Source: Chlorokybus atmophyticus
Lineage: Eukaryota; Streptophyta; Chlorokybophyceae; Chlorokybales; Chlorokybaceae
Length of the DNA: 64,000 nucleotides
Direction of reading: 5' to 3'
Assembly (NCBI GenBank): GCA_009103225.1
Contig: RHPI01001559.1
Location: 299,351 to 363,350 of the forward strand
The notes under the pieces were generated by a model. That model searched no databases and was not told where the DNA came from. It was given only the letters and a program-made list of their open reading frames with translations. The number at the start of each line of letters is the position of its first letter. The first letter of the stretch is position 1. The position numbers and the translations under genes were made by a program. Below are positions 37,302-48,372 of the stretch, piece after piece.

Positions 37302-38347
37302 TCCCAGACGCGTGTTGCGCAATGTGCCGTCAGGCAATCACCCACACATGTAAACCGTATGGACAGCGTCACACTATGCATCGAAGAAAGATGCAGATTG
37401 CGAGAATACATCTGGACTTGACACCGACACATAAGCGCGCAGCATATGTGAGCCTACATGCTTTGTTTGAGTTGTCTGAGCTTGGTTGGCATGCATTGTT
37501 CCTCTGCTTAACCTGTTGCTGTCGCATGGGTGGGAACCGCCACTGCCGCCAGCGCCCAAGTCCCTTGCATGGCTGGCCTCCACTAAGCACTTCGCAGGAG
37601 ATTTTCAGCAGCAGGAGCCGCAGGCAAATGTGTGACTCAAACTCACTGTGTCAACGTGATTGGTAATGGCACTGTACTAATGTTCCAGCAAGCTCAGGGC
37701 TTCCGCCAGTGCCAGTGCTGGGGAGATTGCTGTCTGTTGGCTGTGCTTCTGGTCAGCTCCCTCGCCACAGTCAATCCGCATGCCACATGCGTGACCACAC
37801 TACAACCCTGCGACGCAACGTCCGCCGACAACCAGCTATACACCCAGCTACACCACCGCCACCGCCACTGCCGCCCTCTACACCAGCTGACTGATTGACA
37901 CGTCACCAGCATGCCAACTCGGCAGCACTTGGCGGGAGAGAAATGACTGAGAGAAACGGGGGTTATGTTAACCGGCTCGTCCGCACGCTAAGCCGGAAGA
38001 GTGTGCGCTGACCTTAACCGGGGGTCCTTGCTACCGTAAATGAGCGAGGAAATCGGTTAGCCTGACCGGCATTTGCCGGCTTGCTTTGACGGTGTTCACT
38101 GCTGGTGAACTGGGAGCAATCAGATCAAGCGTCGCGATCATCGTATGTTATTGTCCAAGCGCATGCCAAGCTGTGCGGCGGGGCCAACGAGCGGACCGGA
38201 GCGCACGTGAGGGTCCCGAGGAAGGAAAGGACTAGGTGGGTCCTTGAGCCATGCAGCCGTCCGACCCCGGGAGGTGCCGATATGTCGGAGATGTTCAATG
38301 AGTGTCATACAATTTGCACTGTTGCGAGATAAAAGCTTTGTTGTTTG

Positions 38348-38433
<86 letters not shown>

Positions 38434-39364
38434 TATATATGACNCATGTAAAGGTACAAACCAAGACATGTATGACTGCCAATAATAAGAGTCTTTTTAT
38501 GTGAAATGATATGCGTTTTCGTGAATGCGGTGTAATACACGTTGCAATGAATAGTTCTTCAGTCTTATCAAATTTAACAACTCCCTTGCAATTGCTTACG
38601 CGCGATCATAAGATATTGAATGCGCATCCATCTTTATAAAACATGTGTGTGGTTCATTCGCATTATATACATGCTTTAATTATGCGCAATTCATGTAGCA
38701 CAACTTGTCCATAAACACCGTTTACAGAACACAGAGGCCATGCATATGCCAATTGCATAAGCAAAGTTCATATAATACAAATGTAGGCTATACGTACACT
38801 TGACAAGCACTTTCACACATTGTGTTTTCAGTAGTACACAGCTGAATTGTAATGTAAGAAAGTGTGCAGAGTAATCAAGAAATCACTCGCCCATACTTAT
38901 AGCTAATCAGCTGATATTGGACAGCTAATAATAGCCTAGCTGTTACGAGTTCATTATTAGCAATGGTGACATCCATATTGCAATCAGATATATAAGTGTG
39001 GGTGATGTGCTATTTAACCTTCTTACCAATATCAAAAATGCATATTATGAAGATGATACCTTTTCAGATGTACATGGGTGCGGCGATAATGTTGCTTGCA
39101 ATCACACTATATGTATGATGTACGTAGAAGTATCATTGTTTAAGTAACATTGCACGAAGCACAGTCTTTCAACAATGGGTGTGCAAGTATAAGCAGCGAG
39201 ACATGAAGGCACAATCTTTGCCACGGAAGCCAAAGCAAAGTTTACAACCTGCTAGGCTATACCACATATGCATAAAGCAAGGTCTTTGATTACATCTTAC
39301 ACTTCACATCAACCCGCATTTCATTCTTTGTACACCACACTTTCCCACCACTCAAAGCATCCAT
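37302..39364. other. Intergenic, no gene recognised
   Basis: 37,600-37,900 is open in several frames but without family character. 37,920-38,340 is CpG-rich with repeated ccgg/aaccgg text. 38,450-39,364 is AT-rich. The last bases (tccat, 39,360-39,364) are the left target-site copy of the mobile element that follows. Confidence 0.5.
38352..38429. repeat. (CT)39 microsatellite
   Basis: Pure CT dinucleotide run of 78 bases, followed 15 bases later by one N (38,444). Creates an Arg-Glu repeat frame on the minus strand that is not a gene. Confidence 0.98.
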
Positions 39365-39443
39365 TGTAACGGGAAGGTACATTAGATTACCACAAATCGA
39401 CCATGAAAGCACCAAGTCTTTTGTGGTCGAGTGGGCTGTGACA
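39365..39443 (+). repeat. Left 79-bp LTR of the antisense-gene element
   Basis: Starts tgtaacgggaaggtac and ends gggctgtgaca. Differs from the right LTR at three positions (attaGatt/attaAatt and ccaTGaa/ccaCAaa). The changes disrupt the 12-bp hairpin arm that is perfect in the right copy. Confidence 0.93.
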
Positions 39444-39477
39444 TTGGTCATCGGAGCTTGAGACCCGGGTTCAATTC
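39424..39477 (+). promoter_or_regulatory. Possible Pol III A and B boxes across the LTR/internal border
   Basis: tggtcgagtggg (39424-39435, inside the LTR) matches the A box TRGCNNAGYNGG with one mismatch. gttcaattc (39469-39477) matches the B box GWTCRANNC fully. Spacing (about 33 nt between boxes) is in the tRNA-gene range. It may be a real internal promoter of tRNA origin or a by-product of the primer-site region. The right LTR has the A box only. Confidence 0.45.
39445..39457 (+). other. Primer-binding site of the antisense-gene element
   Basis: tggtcatcggagc, one base after the left LTR. It resembles the initiator-Met tRNA site tggtatcagagc used by many plant LTR elements, with one inserted c and one a-to-g change, and the site of the nested Ty3 element (tggtatcggagca). 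Confidence 0.75.
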
Positions 39478-39982
39478 CTGCCTTGCACACGAATTCCGCG
39501 GTCGTTGTTTCTCGATCCAATAATCGTAAATGGTCACAGGCGGAAAGCAGAGTTGGGTGCTGCGGGCAAACATTCGGCAGGTCGCGGGTAGCCGTAGATG
39601 CAACATCTTTGGTCGTGGCTCTCTGTGCAGCGTTGATGCTGGGGGCCTGTCACACTGTGTCAGCTTCCGAGCGCGGCGATGATCAGTGATTGAGGGATAT
39701 GTCACTCGTTTGTGCTGTCTCAACGAGTACTGATGCGCTGGCGTGTCAGCGTAGCGTCAGTGCTCTGTCATCGTGACTGTCACGCTGATCAATTGCTGAC
39801 ACTTGTCGCGTGTGCAATGAATGACATGACCTATCCTACTGTGCTGCTGACGTGTGTGCGTTCATATTGGTTTGTGATTGCTGGTCGGTGGCATTGAGGC
39901 CTGTTTAATTGTTGTTTTGCGGATAGCTTGAGGAGGCGGCGGCGTTGTTGTTCTGCGTGTACTTCTGGGGCGGCGGCATGGG

Positions 39983-40501
39983 ATGGCTGGTGTCGGCGAT
40001 GCTGCTGATGTGGGTGAGCCGGAAGAAGTCGAGCAATTCCGGGCGACGCTGGCGGAGAGTATGACCACGGACGTGGTGGAGGTGTTGTGGCAAGTGGGGC
40101 GTGAGCGGCGCGGGCGGTGGAACGGTGGTGTGCATGTAGGGGACGTTGGACGCGTCCAGCGTGTGAGCCATGAGTGGGAGCTTTGCACATTCGGCTATCA
40201 GCCCAACCTCATCAGAGCCCTCTGCGTAGCTTTGCCGCCTGGCCTGGAGATCATCGTGACAACGCATGAAGATGAGCGCAATCGCTGGGATGTGGGCGAG
40301 GACGCACAGCAGGGCATGTTGCCCCTGCTTGTTTGTATTGATGACGATTTTACTGGTGAGCCCTGGCTGAGGCTTACCCTGGAGGGCGGCTCAGTGCGCC
40401 GCTGGAAGCTGAGCCTCTTCGTGGGACGCGGTGCCGATCCTGCTTCTGCAGCCAGCTGGGCGCCTGTGGCGATGGGCTTCCTGCCTGCTGGGCACACCTA
40501 G
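39983..40501 (+). CDS. Unrecognised 172-residue protein, sense strand of the element
   Basis: Single open frame from ATG to TAG near the left LTR, the only substantial frame in the element's own orientation. Acidic and Trp/Arg-containing; the C-terminal part (GLEIIVTTHEDERNRWDVGE, then LLVCIDDDFTGEPWLRL) looks like folded protein, while the first 40 residues are less convincing. No motif known to me. It ends 256 bp from the end of the convergent large gene. The opposite strand has a 120-codon His/Pro/Asn-rich frame (39,905-40,267) that I consider less likely. Confidence 0.5.
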   Translation: MAGVGDAADVGEPEEVEQFRATLAESMTTDVVEVLWQVGRERRGRWNGGVHVGDVGRVQRVSHEWELCTFGYQPNLIRALCVALPPGLEIIVTTHEDERNRWDVGEDAQQGMLPLLVCIDDDFTGEPWLRLTLEGGSVRRWKLSLFVGRGADPASAASWAPVAMGFLPAGHT

Positions 40502-43500
40502 TAGCAGCCACTGTGTGGCTGCACAGTACTCTGCTGTCTGTAATTAGTGTGTGTGAACTTGCTGTGCTGCATGCCGTCTTGTTTGTGCAGGCAAACTACT
40601 GCATGCAGCCTCGAACATGCCAGTCTGACAGAAGCTGCCTGTTGTGAATGTTGAATTGCCTGCAAGGTGGGTTGTGCATGCACAGGATATGGAACCAGGT
40701 GCATGTAGTGCATTCTGAATTGACGCCATGGCCTCACGTCTGCATGTGATTCTAGCTCAAGTGCTGTATTCGGACTGCATGCTATCCTGCGAGTCTGCCT
40801 CTGATTGTGAATCGCCATGGTCTGTTTCCTGTGTGTCCCTTAGTGGCGTGACCAGCATGTCTTCCCCATCCACATCAGTATGATCATCGTCACTGCTTAC
40901 GCTGCTGCTGTCCTCTGTTCCAGAGCTGACATCGGTGTCAATTGTCTGCGTGCTCATGGGCGTGAGTATTGACTGTGTGCTCATTGGTGTGCCTGTGCGC
41001 CAGTTGCAACAGGTAAGTGTTAGTGAATTGGTGGGCATGTGGGTCCATGTGCAGGTGGTTCCAGTGTTACTGACCTTGCACTGGTGCTGTGGGGACATCA
41101 GGTTGTGAGAACTGCCCTTGGGTGCTGTGACCAGTTCCTCCTTGTCGTTTGTTCTTGCATTCTGTGCATCGGCAACTAGCCCCACATGCATTGCCAGCTC
41201 TTTTGCAACGGCATTGGTTGTTCGCGCACATGCCTTTCTTGCAACCGCACCCCCTTAGCAGTAGGCTCCTCCGCAACCGTGCCTGTGCCATGTTCTCGCT
41301 GGAGTCCATGGCAGCCTTGAAGATGCCATCTTCTTGGAGGTAACCATATTCGTCCAGCGGTGGCATTTGCATGTCAGTTGAGCATGCCTGCATCCACATG
41401 CCATGAACCCATATTGCACGCAGGCAGTGCAGTCTTAGAGCCTGGACAGTGGGCATGCGATCTGCTTCCTTCCAGATCGTATGCCAGCACCCGTTGTGGA
41501 TAGCCTCCAGCCATTGGTGAATGGCACTGTGTGACTCTCTGTCAGCCTGGATGCCGTTCACCTCCACAAAGAAGGCTTCTGCGGTGTTGGCCTTGAAGCA
41601 CCGTTTGTGTTTCATGAAGTATGCTGTCCCGATCAGTTTCAGGTACATGCCAATGTCAGAGCTCATGTCCGCATCAGTGCAGTGAGTGATGAACTGAGTG
41701 CAGGACATCAGAGCCTCCTCTCACCAAAAAGCCTTGCTGATGCCTGCTATGAAGGAGGTGTAGTCTGAACCCGTCACTGCATACATCTTGAGCATGAAAG
41801 AGGCTCTGGCATCAATACGTATGAATCTCGTTTGTGGCATGAGCTTGCAGGCTTCCAAGAGTGTGGTGATGTTGATGAAAGCTGGTCTGGTAGCTGCTGC
41901 AGTCGAGCTTGCTAACTGCATGTGTACCACTTTGCCGGATGATGGTGAACCTCGCCACCTCTCCAGCATGGCGAGTCCGATCATGGTGGTGTCTAAGTCG
42001 GGGCTGTACACGAGGATGCTGCTCTCAGAGGTTCGCATTGCATGCACCCACACCCTGCTGTCCGCTTCTGCATGATTGCACGCATACAGGTCTGTGCATG
42101 TGTATACGGGGCCCTGCGCGCTCATGGTCACAACTCTGGCAAGCCCTGCATAACTAGGATGGTCACTTCCACCAGCGACCACCAATTGTTGGCCTACTCG
42201 GAGGTAAGGTGCAGCCTGCTCTGGTAGATGCTAAGTGATCAGATCGCACAGCTGGCGCTTTTTGATTATGTTGCCAAGCAGGTGGCGCCAGATGCGAGGC
42301 AGTGGCGACAGCAGGTGCAGAGCATCTTGAGTACTATGCACCGGCGTCCCAGAGGTGTCTCGGTGCGCCTGCAAGGATGTCTTCACGCCAGTGGCGAAAG
42401 ATGGGTCGTCGAACACTACATGCAGCGAGGTCAGGTCTTGGCTGAACAATCGTGGCATAATAGCAGCGCGCATCAAGTGCTGTATGTAGTCACCAATGTT
42501 GTTGCAACCAGGACCAGGCTGCATGTTGATGATGAACATACCCTCACTGATCACGGCTTGCACATTGGCAGGGAAGGAGCGGGACTGGCAATGTGGATTG
42601 GCATCGGCGATCTTGTTGAGAAACGCTGCTTTGTTGCCCTTGCGCATTGATCCATCCAATTCAAACAGAGCTTGAGGTACTTCTAGGTATCTAGCGTGCA
42701 CAGAGTCTGAGGGTGTGTCGCTCATCGCGAGCTGCTTCAGCACCAGAGTCTGCGAGGAAAATGGGTGAGTGCTGGCTAATGCATCAGGTTGTAGTCATAT
42801 ATTGATTTCATGCACAATGCATCACCTGCTCTCTCACAACAACTGATAGTGCCCTGGCAGCCTTGTTGACAGGTTTTGGTTTAGCCATTGTTTTGAGATT
42901 GTGCTTGCGCGAAATCTTGGCATGGGGGACACCGCGCCCAAATCGCTGGTTGACTGTCAGCCCCAATGCGTCCTTGCCCACCTCGTAGTGGCGGCTGAGG
43001 TCAGCTGCCACGCCATCTGATGCATAATCTTCATTGACCAGGTGCTTCAAACGGTCAGGGCTTTCCTCCGCGAACGCCTTGCTCTGTCGCAGAATCGACA
43101 TCATGGCTGCGATGGTGGTTTGTGTGCGTGCAGGGTCGCTGGCCTGTTGAGATGTCTGCCTGGTCCTCCAACGCAAGTGAGGCGGCTTCACTTGGTTGCG
43201 CAATCGCTTCCAACTCTCTACACGGTATGTGCAGTGTGCTGTCTTCTCCCTCATGCCATCGGAGGTAGGTCTGTAGAGTGTACTCTTCAAGTCTTTGTTG
43301 ATCAGAGTTTCATGTGCCTCATCTAGAGCGACATTGGACCCTGCGTTCCCCTTCATGCTGACTGTGAATCCTCCTGCTTGCATGCCTTCCTTGATTGCCG
43401 CTGGCCAGGAATATGTATCTGCTAAGTGCCCCACTACCAGACGTTGGTAGTGGGGCCTGTCCCATGCGAAGTAAAGGGGGGCCAAGACCTTGTACGACGC

Positions 43501-44137
43501 CACACGCAGCATCCAATTCGCTGTCCGGATGGCTATAAACAGCGCCATGTATGCGAGCACGTCCCTCTGCGTGAAGCCCCACCAGAACTTCCAGGTGAGG
43601 TCACGCAGTGATCTTGCCTCGCCATATGCCTTGAATGCCTGGTAGTGCTGCAACGCGACATCGGGACTAACAACACCATCCTCACCACGGATGGCAGGCA
43701 ACTGCGCAAACTCCTCGCTCTCCTGAAAGCACTCAATCTGTCTGCGGAGCACAGCCTCGAACCCTTGCAGTTTCAAGGTGTGGGCTCGCTTCCAATGATG
43801 TCCATCCACTAACTGATTGCGTGCTGAGCCAAGTGCAAAGCCAGCTGCCAGTGCCATAGGCTCAATGCCTGCATCGTAGTAGACCTTGAAGTTAACAGGC
43901 ACCGTGTTATACAGTGCATGCCAGTCGCCCACAAAAGGAAGCAACCAAGACCAGTACACAGGGTCCTGCAGCTTGAGCTGGTTCATGAGGCTCCATGTTT
44001 TCTGGTCGCCAGCCACGACCAAGGTGGTGGTCCCGTGCTCCACCTGCAGCTTGAGTGCAATCTCCATGAGAGCAAGCCTGAGGTTGTTTGGACGATCCGG
44101 GTTGTAAGGCAGAAGTGGCAGGTAAACAACGTGACTG

Positions 44138-44476
44138 TGTCATGAGAGAGGGTGTGCCCCTCCTCCCTTTAATCCCCTACCCCAACACCACCACCAGCCT
44201 CGCCGCCGCCGCCGCCACTGCCGGGGCAGTTGCCAGAGCAAAAGATGCTCTGGCTATGGCGGCCGCTGCGTTAGCAGCGCCGCCATGCAGCTGATATCAA
44301 CATGAGACTCATGTCTCATGTCGATATCAGTGTTATAGTTAAGTAACACTACATTAGGGCCTTAACACTAGGTTAACGGCCCTAATAAGGCTTAATAGGC
44401 TGTATAATCCCGTTGGGACCCTTATTTAATCCTAAATAAGGGCGGGGAACCTCTATGGAGGTAGCACACCGTTACA
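44138..44476 (-). repeat. 3' LTR of the Ty3 element
   Basis: 339 bp; on the minus strand it begins tgtaacggtgtgctacctcc and ends tgaca. Differs from the 5' LTR only at plus-strand position 6 (t here, g there). Internal palindromic text (atgagactcatgtctcat; aggatttaaataagg-like) may be regulatory. Confidence 0.97.
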
Positions 44477-44489
44477 TTCCCCCCCACTT
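44477..44489 (-). other. Polypurine tract of the Ty3 element
   Basis: aagtgggggggaa on the minus strand, adjoining the 3' LTR; plus-strand primer in reverse transcription. Confidence 0.9.
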
Positions 44490-44598
44490 AGGTTTCAATG
44501 TCCTCATTGAAGGGTTAGCAAAGCCCCATCACGAGTCACAAAACGAAAGCAGTGAGAGAACCAGGGCCGAAGCGGTAAAGATGTCTGCCAGCACCCTT

Positions 44599-47500
44599 TT
44601 ACCGTTCGCGTGTGGACACAGTACTCCAGTACCCCCGAAGAACCTCTTGGCAGTTGGTAAGATTCCTTTCGGGCTCCCATGTATTGTGTTCAACACCATA
44701 CCCTTTCCATTTCACCAAGCAGGACGGCGCGAGTCCGCGTCGAGGCTTACGGTGACTTAGGATTGCTTCCACCTCATACTCAAATGTATTGTCACCATCC
44801 ACTGCGACTGGGGGTGGAGGAGGTTGAACCCGACCGTCTGATCGGTACGGTTTCAGTACACTCACATGAAACACATTGTGAATTCGTATCGACATTGGTA
44901 AATCCAAACGATACGCGTGAGTGCCGACCCGATCAATCACTTTGAAAGGGCCTATCCAGCGAGGGAAAAACTTGCGGGTACCCACTCCCTTGATGGATAT
45001 ATTTTTGGTACTCAAAAGTACTGAACAGCCCACATCGTAGCTGGCCTCCCTACGATGCGCATCAGCATGGGCTTTTTGTCTATCTTGCGCTGCGCGCAGA
45101 CAGTGCTTTGCCAACGCTAACCTATCCTGCATGGCCGAAGCCATCTCGCGCGCTGCAGGTACGCGAGTTATATCGGTTGCGGGCAATTTTAAATTCGCAG
45201 GCCTCAGTGGATGCACGCCGTAATTCAAGAAGAACGGAGTCTCCTGCACACTCTCTTGCCATGCATTATTGATCGCAAATTCAGCCATTGGGAGATAAAT
45301 ATCCCAATCACTCTGATTCGGGCTCACATAATGCCGGATGGTTTCCTCAATCGCTTGATTGGCGCGTTCTGTTTGACCATCCGTCTGTGGATGGTAAGCA
45401 GTGCTCATGTTCTGCTGAATGTGTAAGAAGCTGCATAGCGACTTCCAAAACTGAGCCACAAATCGCGGATCGCGATCTGACACGAAGTTGCGGGGCAAGC
45501 CATGCAACTTGAACACAGACGCAACAAAAACCATCGCCAACTCACGGGAGCCTATCTCCGTGCGACAAGGGACAATGTGGACCATTTTTGTTAAACGATC
45601 CACGAAAACTGCAACCGCAGTGTGACCTAATGCTGTCTCTGGGAGCTCAGTAATTAAGTCCATACTCACACTTTCCCATTTGCCATCAGGAACAGGCAAA
45701 GGTCGCAGCAACCCAGCGGGTTTCTGACGTAACGGCTTGTCACGCTGACATTTGTCACAGGTGTCAACATAACGCTTTACGTCAACAGGCAACGATGGCC
45801 ACCATTACAGCTGTTGCGCTGCCTTGGTAGTCTTGCGATTTTCAAAGTGCCCAGCATACGGTGGGTCGTGTACATCAGCTATGCATTGCATGCGTAGCCC
45901 AGCATGGTCAGGTATCACCAAGCTAGCACCCATATAATACAAGTTGTCTCGTGCTTCAAGCTGTTGTATATTCTCTTGCCGTGAGAACCATGGGTCTAAG
46001 GAATACCCATGCAAAACAGATTGCACAAATGCATCATTAGCGGGCAATGTAACTTGCGTCGCAAGCAATTGCGCACGCATAACTGCCAATAATGACGGAC
46101 AGCGACTTAAAGGATCTGCCACATTAGTTCTGCCAGGCCGATATACCCATTCAAAAGTAAATCGCGACAGAAACTCATTCCAGCGAGCTTGCCTACGTGA
46201 CAAGGTCAGCTGCGTTGAGAAGTATACTAATGGGTTGTGATCAGTCACCACTGTGAACTGAACTCCCTCTAAGTAACATCGCCAAGTTTCGAGAGCATGT
46301 ACGACACCAAGCAACTCTTGCTCAGTAGTAGTGTAGTTTACCTCCGCTGGGATAAACTTCCTACTTTCATAAGCACATGGTCTGCCGTCTTGCAGTAGTA
46401 CTGCACCACACCCAAGGGTGGAAGCATCACTGACCACAGTGAAATGTTTATCCCAATTTGGCAATGCCAATACTGGAGCTGAAGTTAATGCTAACTTCAC
46501 TTGTTGCATAGCAGCTTCTTGGTCTGACGTCCAAGAAAATGGCGCGTCCTTTCGCAACAATTTAGTCAAGGGCATTACAACTGTAGAATAACCCATCATA
46601 AATTTGCGAAAATAATTTGCCAATCCCAAAAATGATCTCAGTTGATGAATATTTTTGGGTTGAGGCCAATTCTTGACAACTTGCACCTTGCGAGGGTCAG
46701 GCTTTACACCCGCACCACTCACAACATGTCCCAAGAATGGTAACTCCGATTTGCAAAAGTCACATTTTGCAAGGCTGGCAAATAAATGATGCTTCCGCAA
46801 CAAAGTAAACACCGCTTCTAAGTGTTGCTTATGTTCCTCTTTGGTTTTACTAAAGACAATAATGTCATCCAAGTAAACCATAACATACTTGCCAAGTATA
46901 TTACCGAAAATTTTATTCATTTCCTTCTGAAACACAGCAGGCGCATTCGTCAATCCAAAGGGTAGCACTTTGTATTGATAATGGCCCGAAGGTGTTCTGA
47001 AAGCTGTCTTATAGACATCAGCGGAATGAATTCGGATCTGATGATATCCACTTGTCAGGTCTAATGTACTGAAGTATGCATTACCTGATAGTTTATCAAA
47101 CACGTCATCAATCCGTGGCAACGGGTATCGATTTTTCACCGTGATTTTGTTTAAAGCACGATAGTCCACACACATGCGCAATTTTCCATTCTTTTTCATC
47201 ACAAATAGGATGGGTGCGCCAAAGGGTGAAGAACTTGGTTCAATCAATCCTTTTTCCAATAACTCCTTGATTTGTGTTTCCATTTCCCCCCTTTCTCTAG
47301 GGCTTAGCCTATATATTGGCCGAAAAGGAGGATCACTATCAGGAATTAATGGTATAGTGTGTCCGACACCTCGGTCAGGAGGCAAGCCCGGCAACTCATC
47401 TGAGAACACATCTTGATATTCCTCAATGAGGTCTGCCACACCTTCAGTACTACCCGGCGCAATGTCATCTGATGAAGACAAATGTACCAGAAAAGCCGGT

Positions 47501-48360
47501 GTGTTTTTGCGCAACGCACGTTTCACCTGTAGTGCCGTGAGTAACGCAGGGTCGGGTTGCTTGAATTCCAAGCTATGCGACCCTTTCACAGACAATGTAA
47601 TCCGCTTACCGCCTTTCTTTACTGTGCACAAGCGTGCACCCGTATCCAATGTCATTGTGACATTATTTTGCCATTCTTGGCCTAGTACCACATCAACACC
47701 AGATATGTTGATTGCTACTACTATAAAGGCAAGATTGGCATAATAATTACCAATTTTAACCTTCAATTTTACTTCTCCCGTCACTGGCAATGTACCCCCA
47801 GCACCGGCAGCCGAAAATGCTGAGGGTTTGCGCATGATTTTATTGCGCGCAACCCATTGCTCGTCCACGAAGTTGTGTGTCGCACCAGTGTCAATCAAAA
47901 ACGAGCTATTCACACCTTGCATTGTGCCACTGAATGTCCACAACAAAGGTACCACTCGTCCTTGAAAGGTAGCCAAGAATCCGTGACTAATGCGGGGGTT
48001 GATTAATATTGCTGATAATCGAATTGTCCCAGTCTCGCGCTTGGTGAATTGTTTTAAAACAGTACCCCCTCGAGTATACTTCAACCATGGGCCATGATAT
48101 TTTGGCACCATTGCTACCACACTCAGGGATCTGTGTTTACATTGCAATTCACTCAATGTGTGCAACACGTCGGTAAGCATGTTAAATTTCACATGTACCA
48201 GTACACAAGTATTTGCTTCCACTGTTGCAACATCAAACAGTGGTAACTTGTGATGTGTTTGCCATGCATGCGTCATTACATGCATTTGAGACAGATTATC
48301 AAACCAGTTAACTGCTTGTATCTCAAGCAACTGACTATCAACCTTTGCTACATCAGCCAC
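44599..48360 (-). pseudogene. pol: Ty3 pol: protease, RT, RNase H, integrase, chromodomain (one internal stop)
   Basis: The frame continues from gag through an amber codon. Domains in order: retroviral-type aspartic protease (FLIDTGATHNFV, near residue 155), reverse transcriptase (LRMCVDYRALN, VMVYLDDIIVFSK), RNase H (VVSDASTLGCGAVLL), integrase zinc region and DDE core (SVSMDLITELP, FVSDRDPRF, AYHPQTDGQTERAN), then a chromodomain (LVKWKGYGVEHNTWEPERNL) that in chromoviruses steers insertion to marked chromatin. A single TAA at 45,805-45,807 interrupts the frame between the zinc-region His and Cys pairs; the next codons (WWPSLPVDVKRYV) are in the same frame. The downstream piece has no early ATG, so integrase should not be made from this copy. 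Confidence 0.95.
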
Positions 48361-48369
48361 AGCGTAATC

Positions 48370-48372
48370 CTA
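48370..48372 (-). promoter_or_regulatory. In-frame amber codon between gag and pol
   Basis: TAG followed by GAT TAC GCT, with the same frame open on both sides for hundreds of codons. A single-frame Gag-stop-Pol layout is known from readthrough retroelements; it could also be a sense codon turned into a stop. Confidence 0.65.

Noticed and set aside
38138-38482. Arg-Glu repeat protein on the minus strand
   Set aside because: Translation of the (CT)39 microsatellite with an N inside.
39424-39480. A tRNA gene at the left LTR
   Set aside because: A- and B-box matches exist, but no acceptor or anticodon stems can be paired; kept only as a possible promoter.
39905-40267. 120-codon His/Pro/Asn-rich frame opposite the 172-residue + frame
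   Set aside because: Low complexity; the + strand frame is longer and looks more like folded protein.
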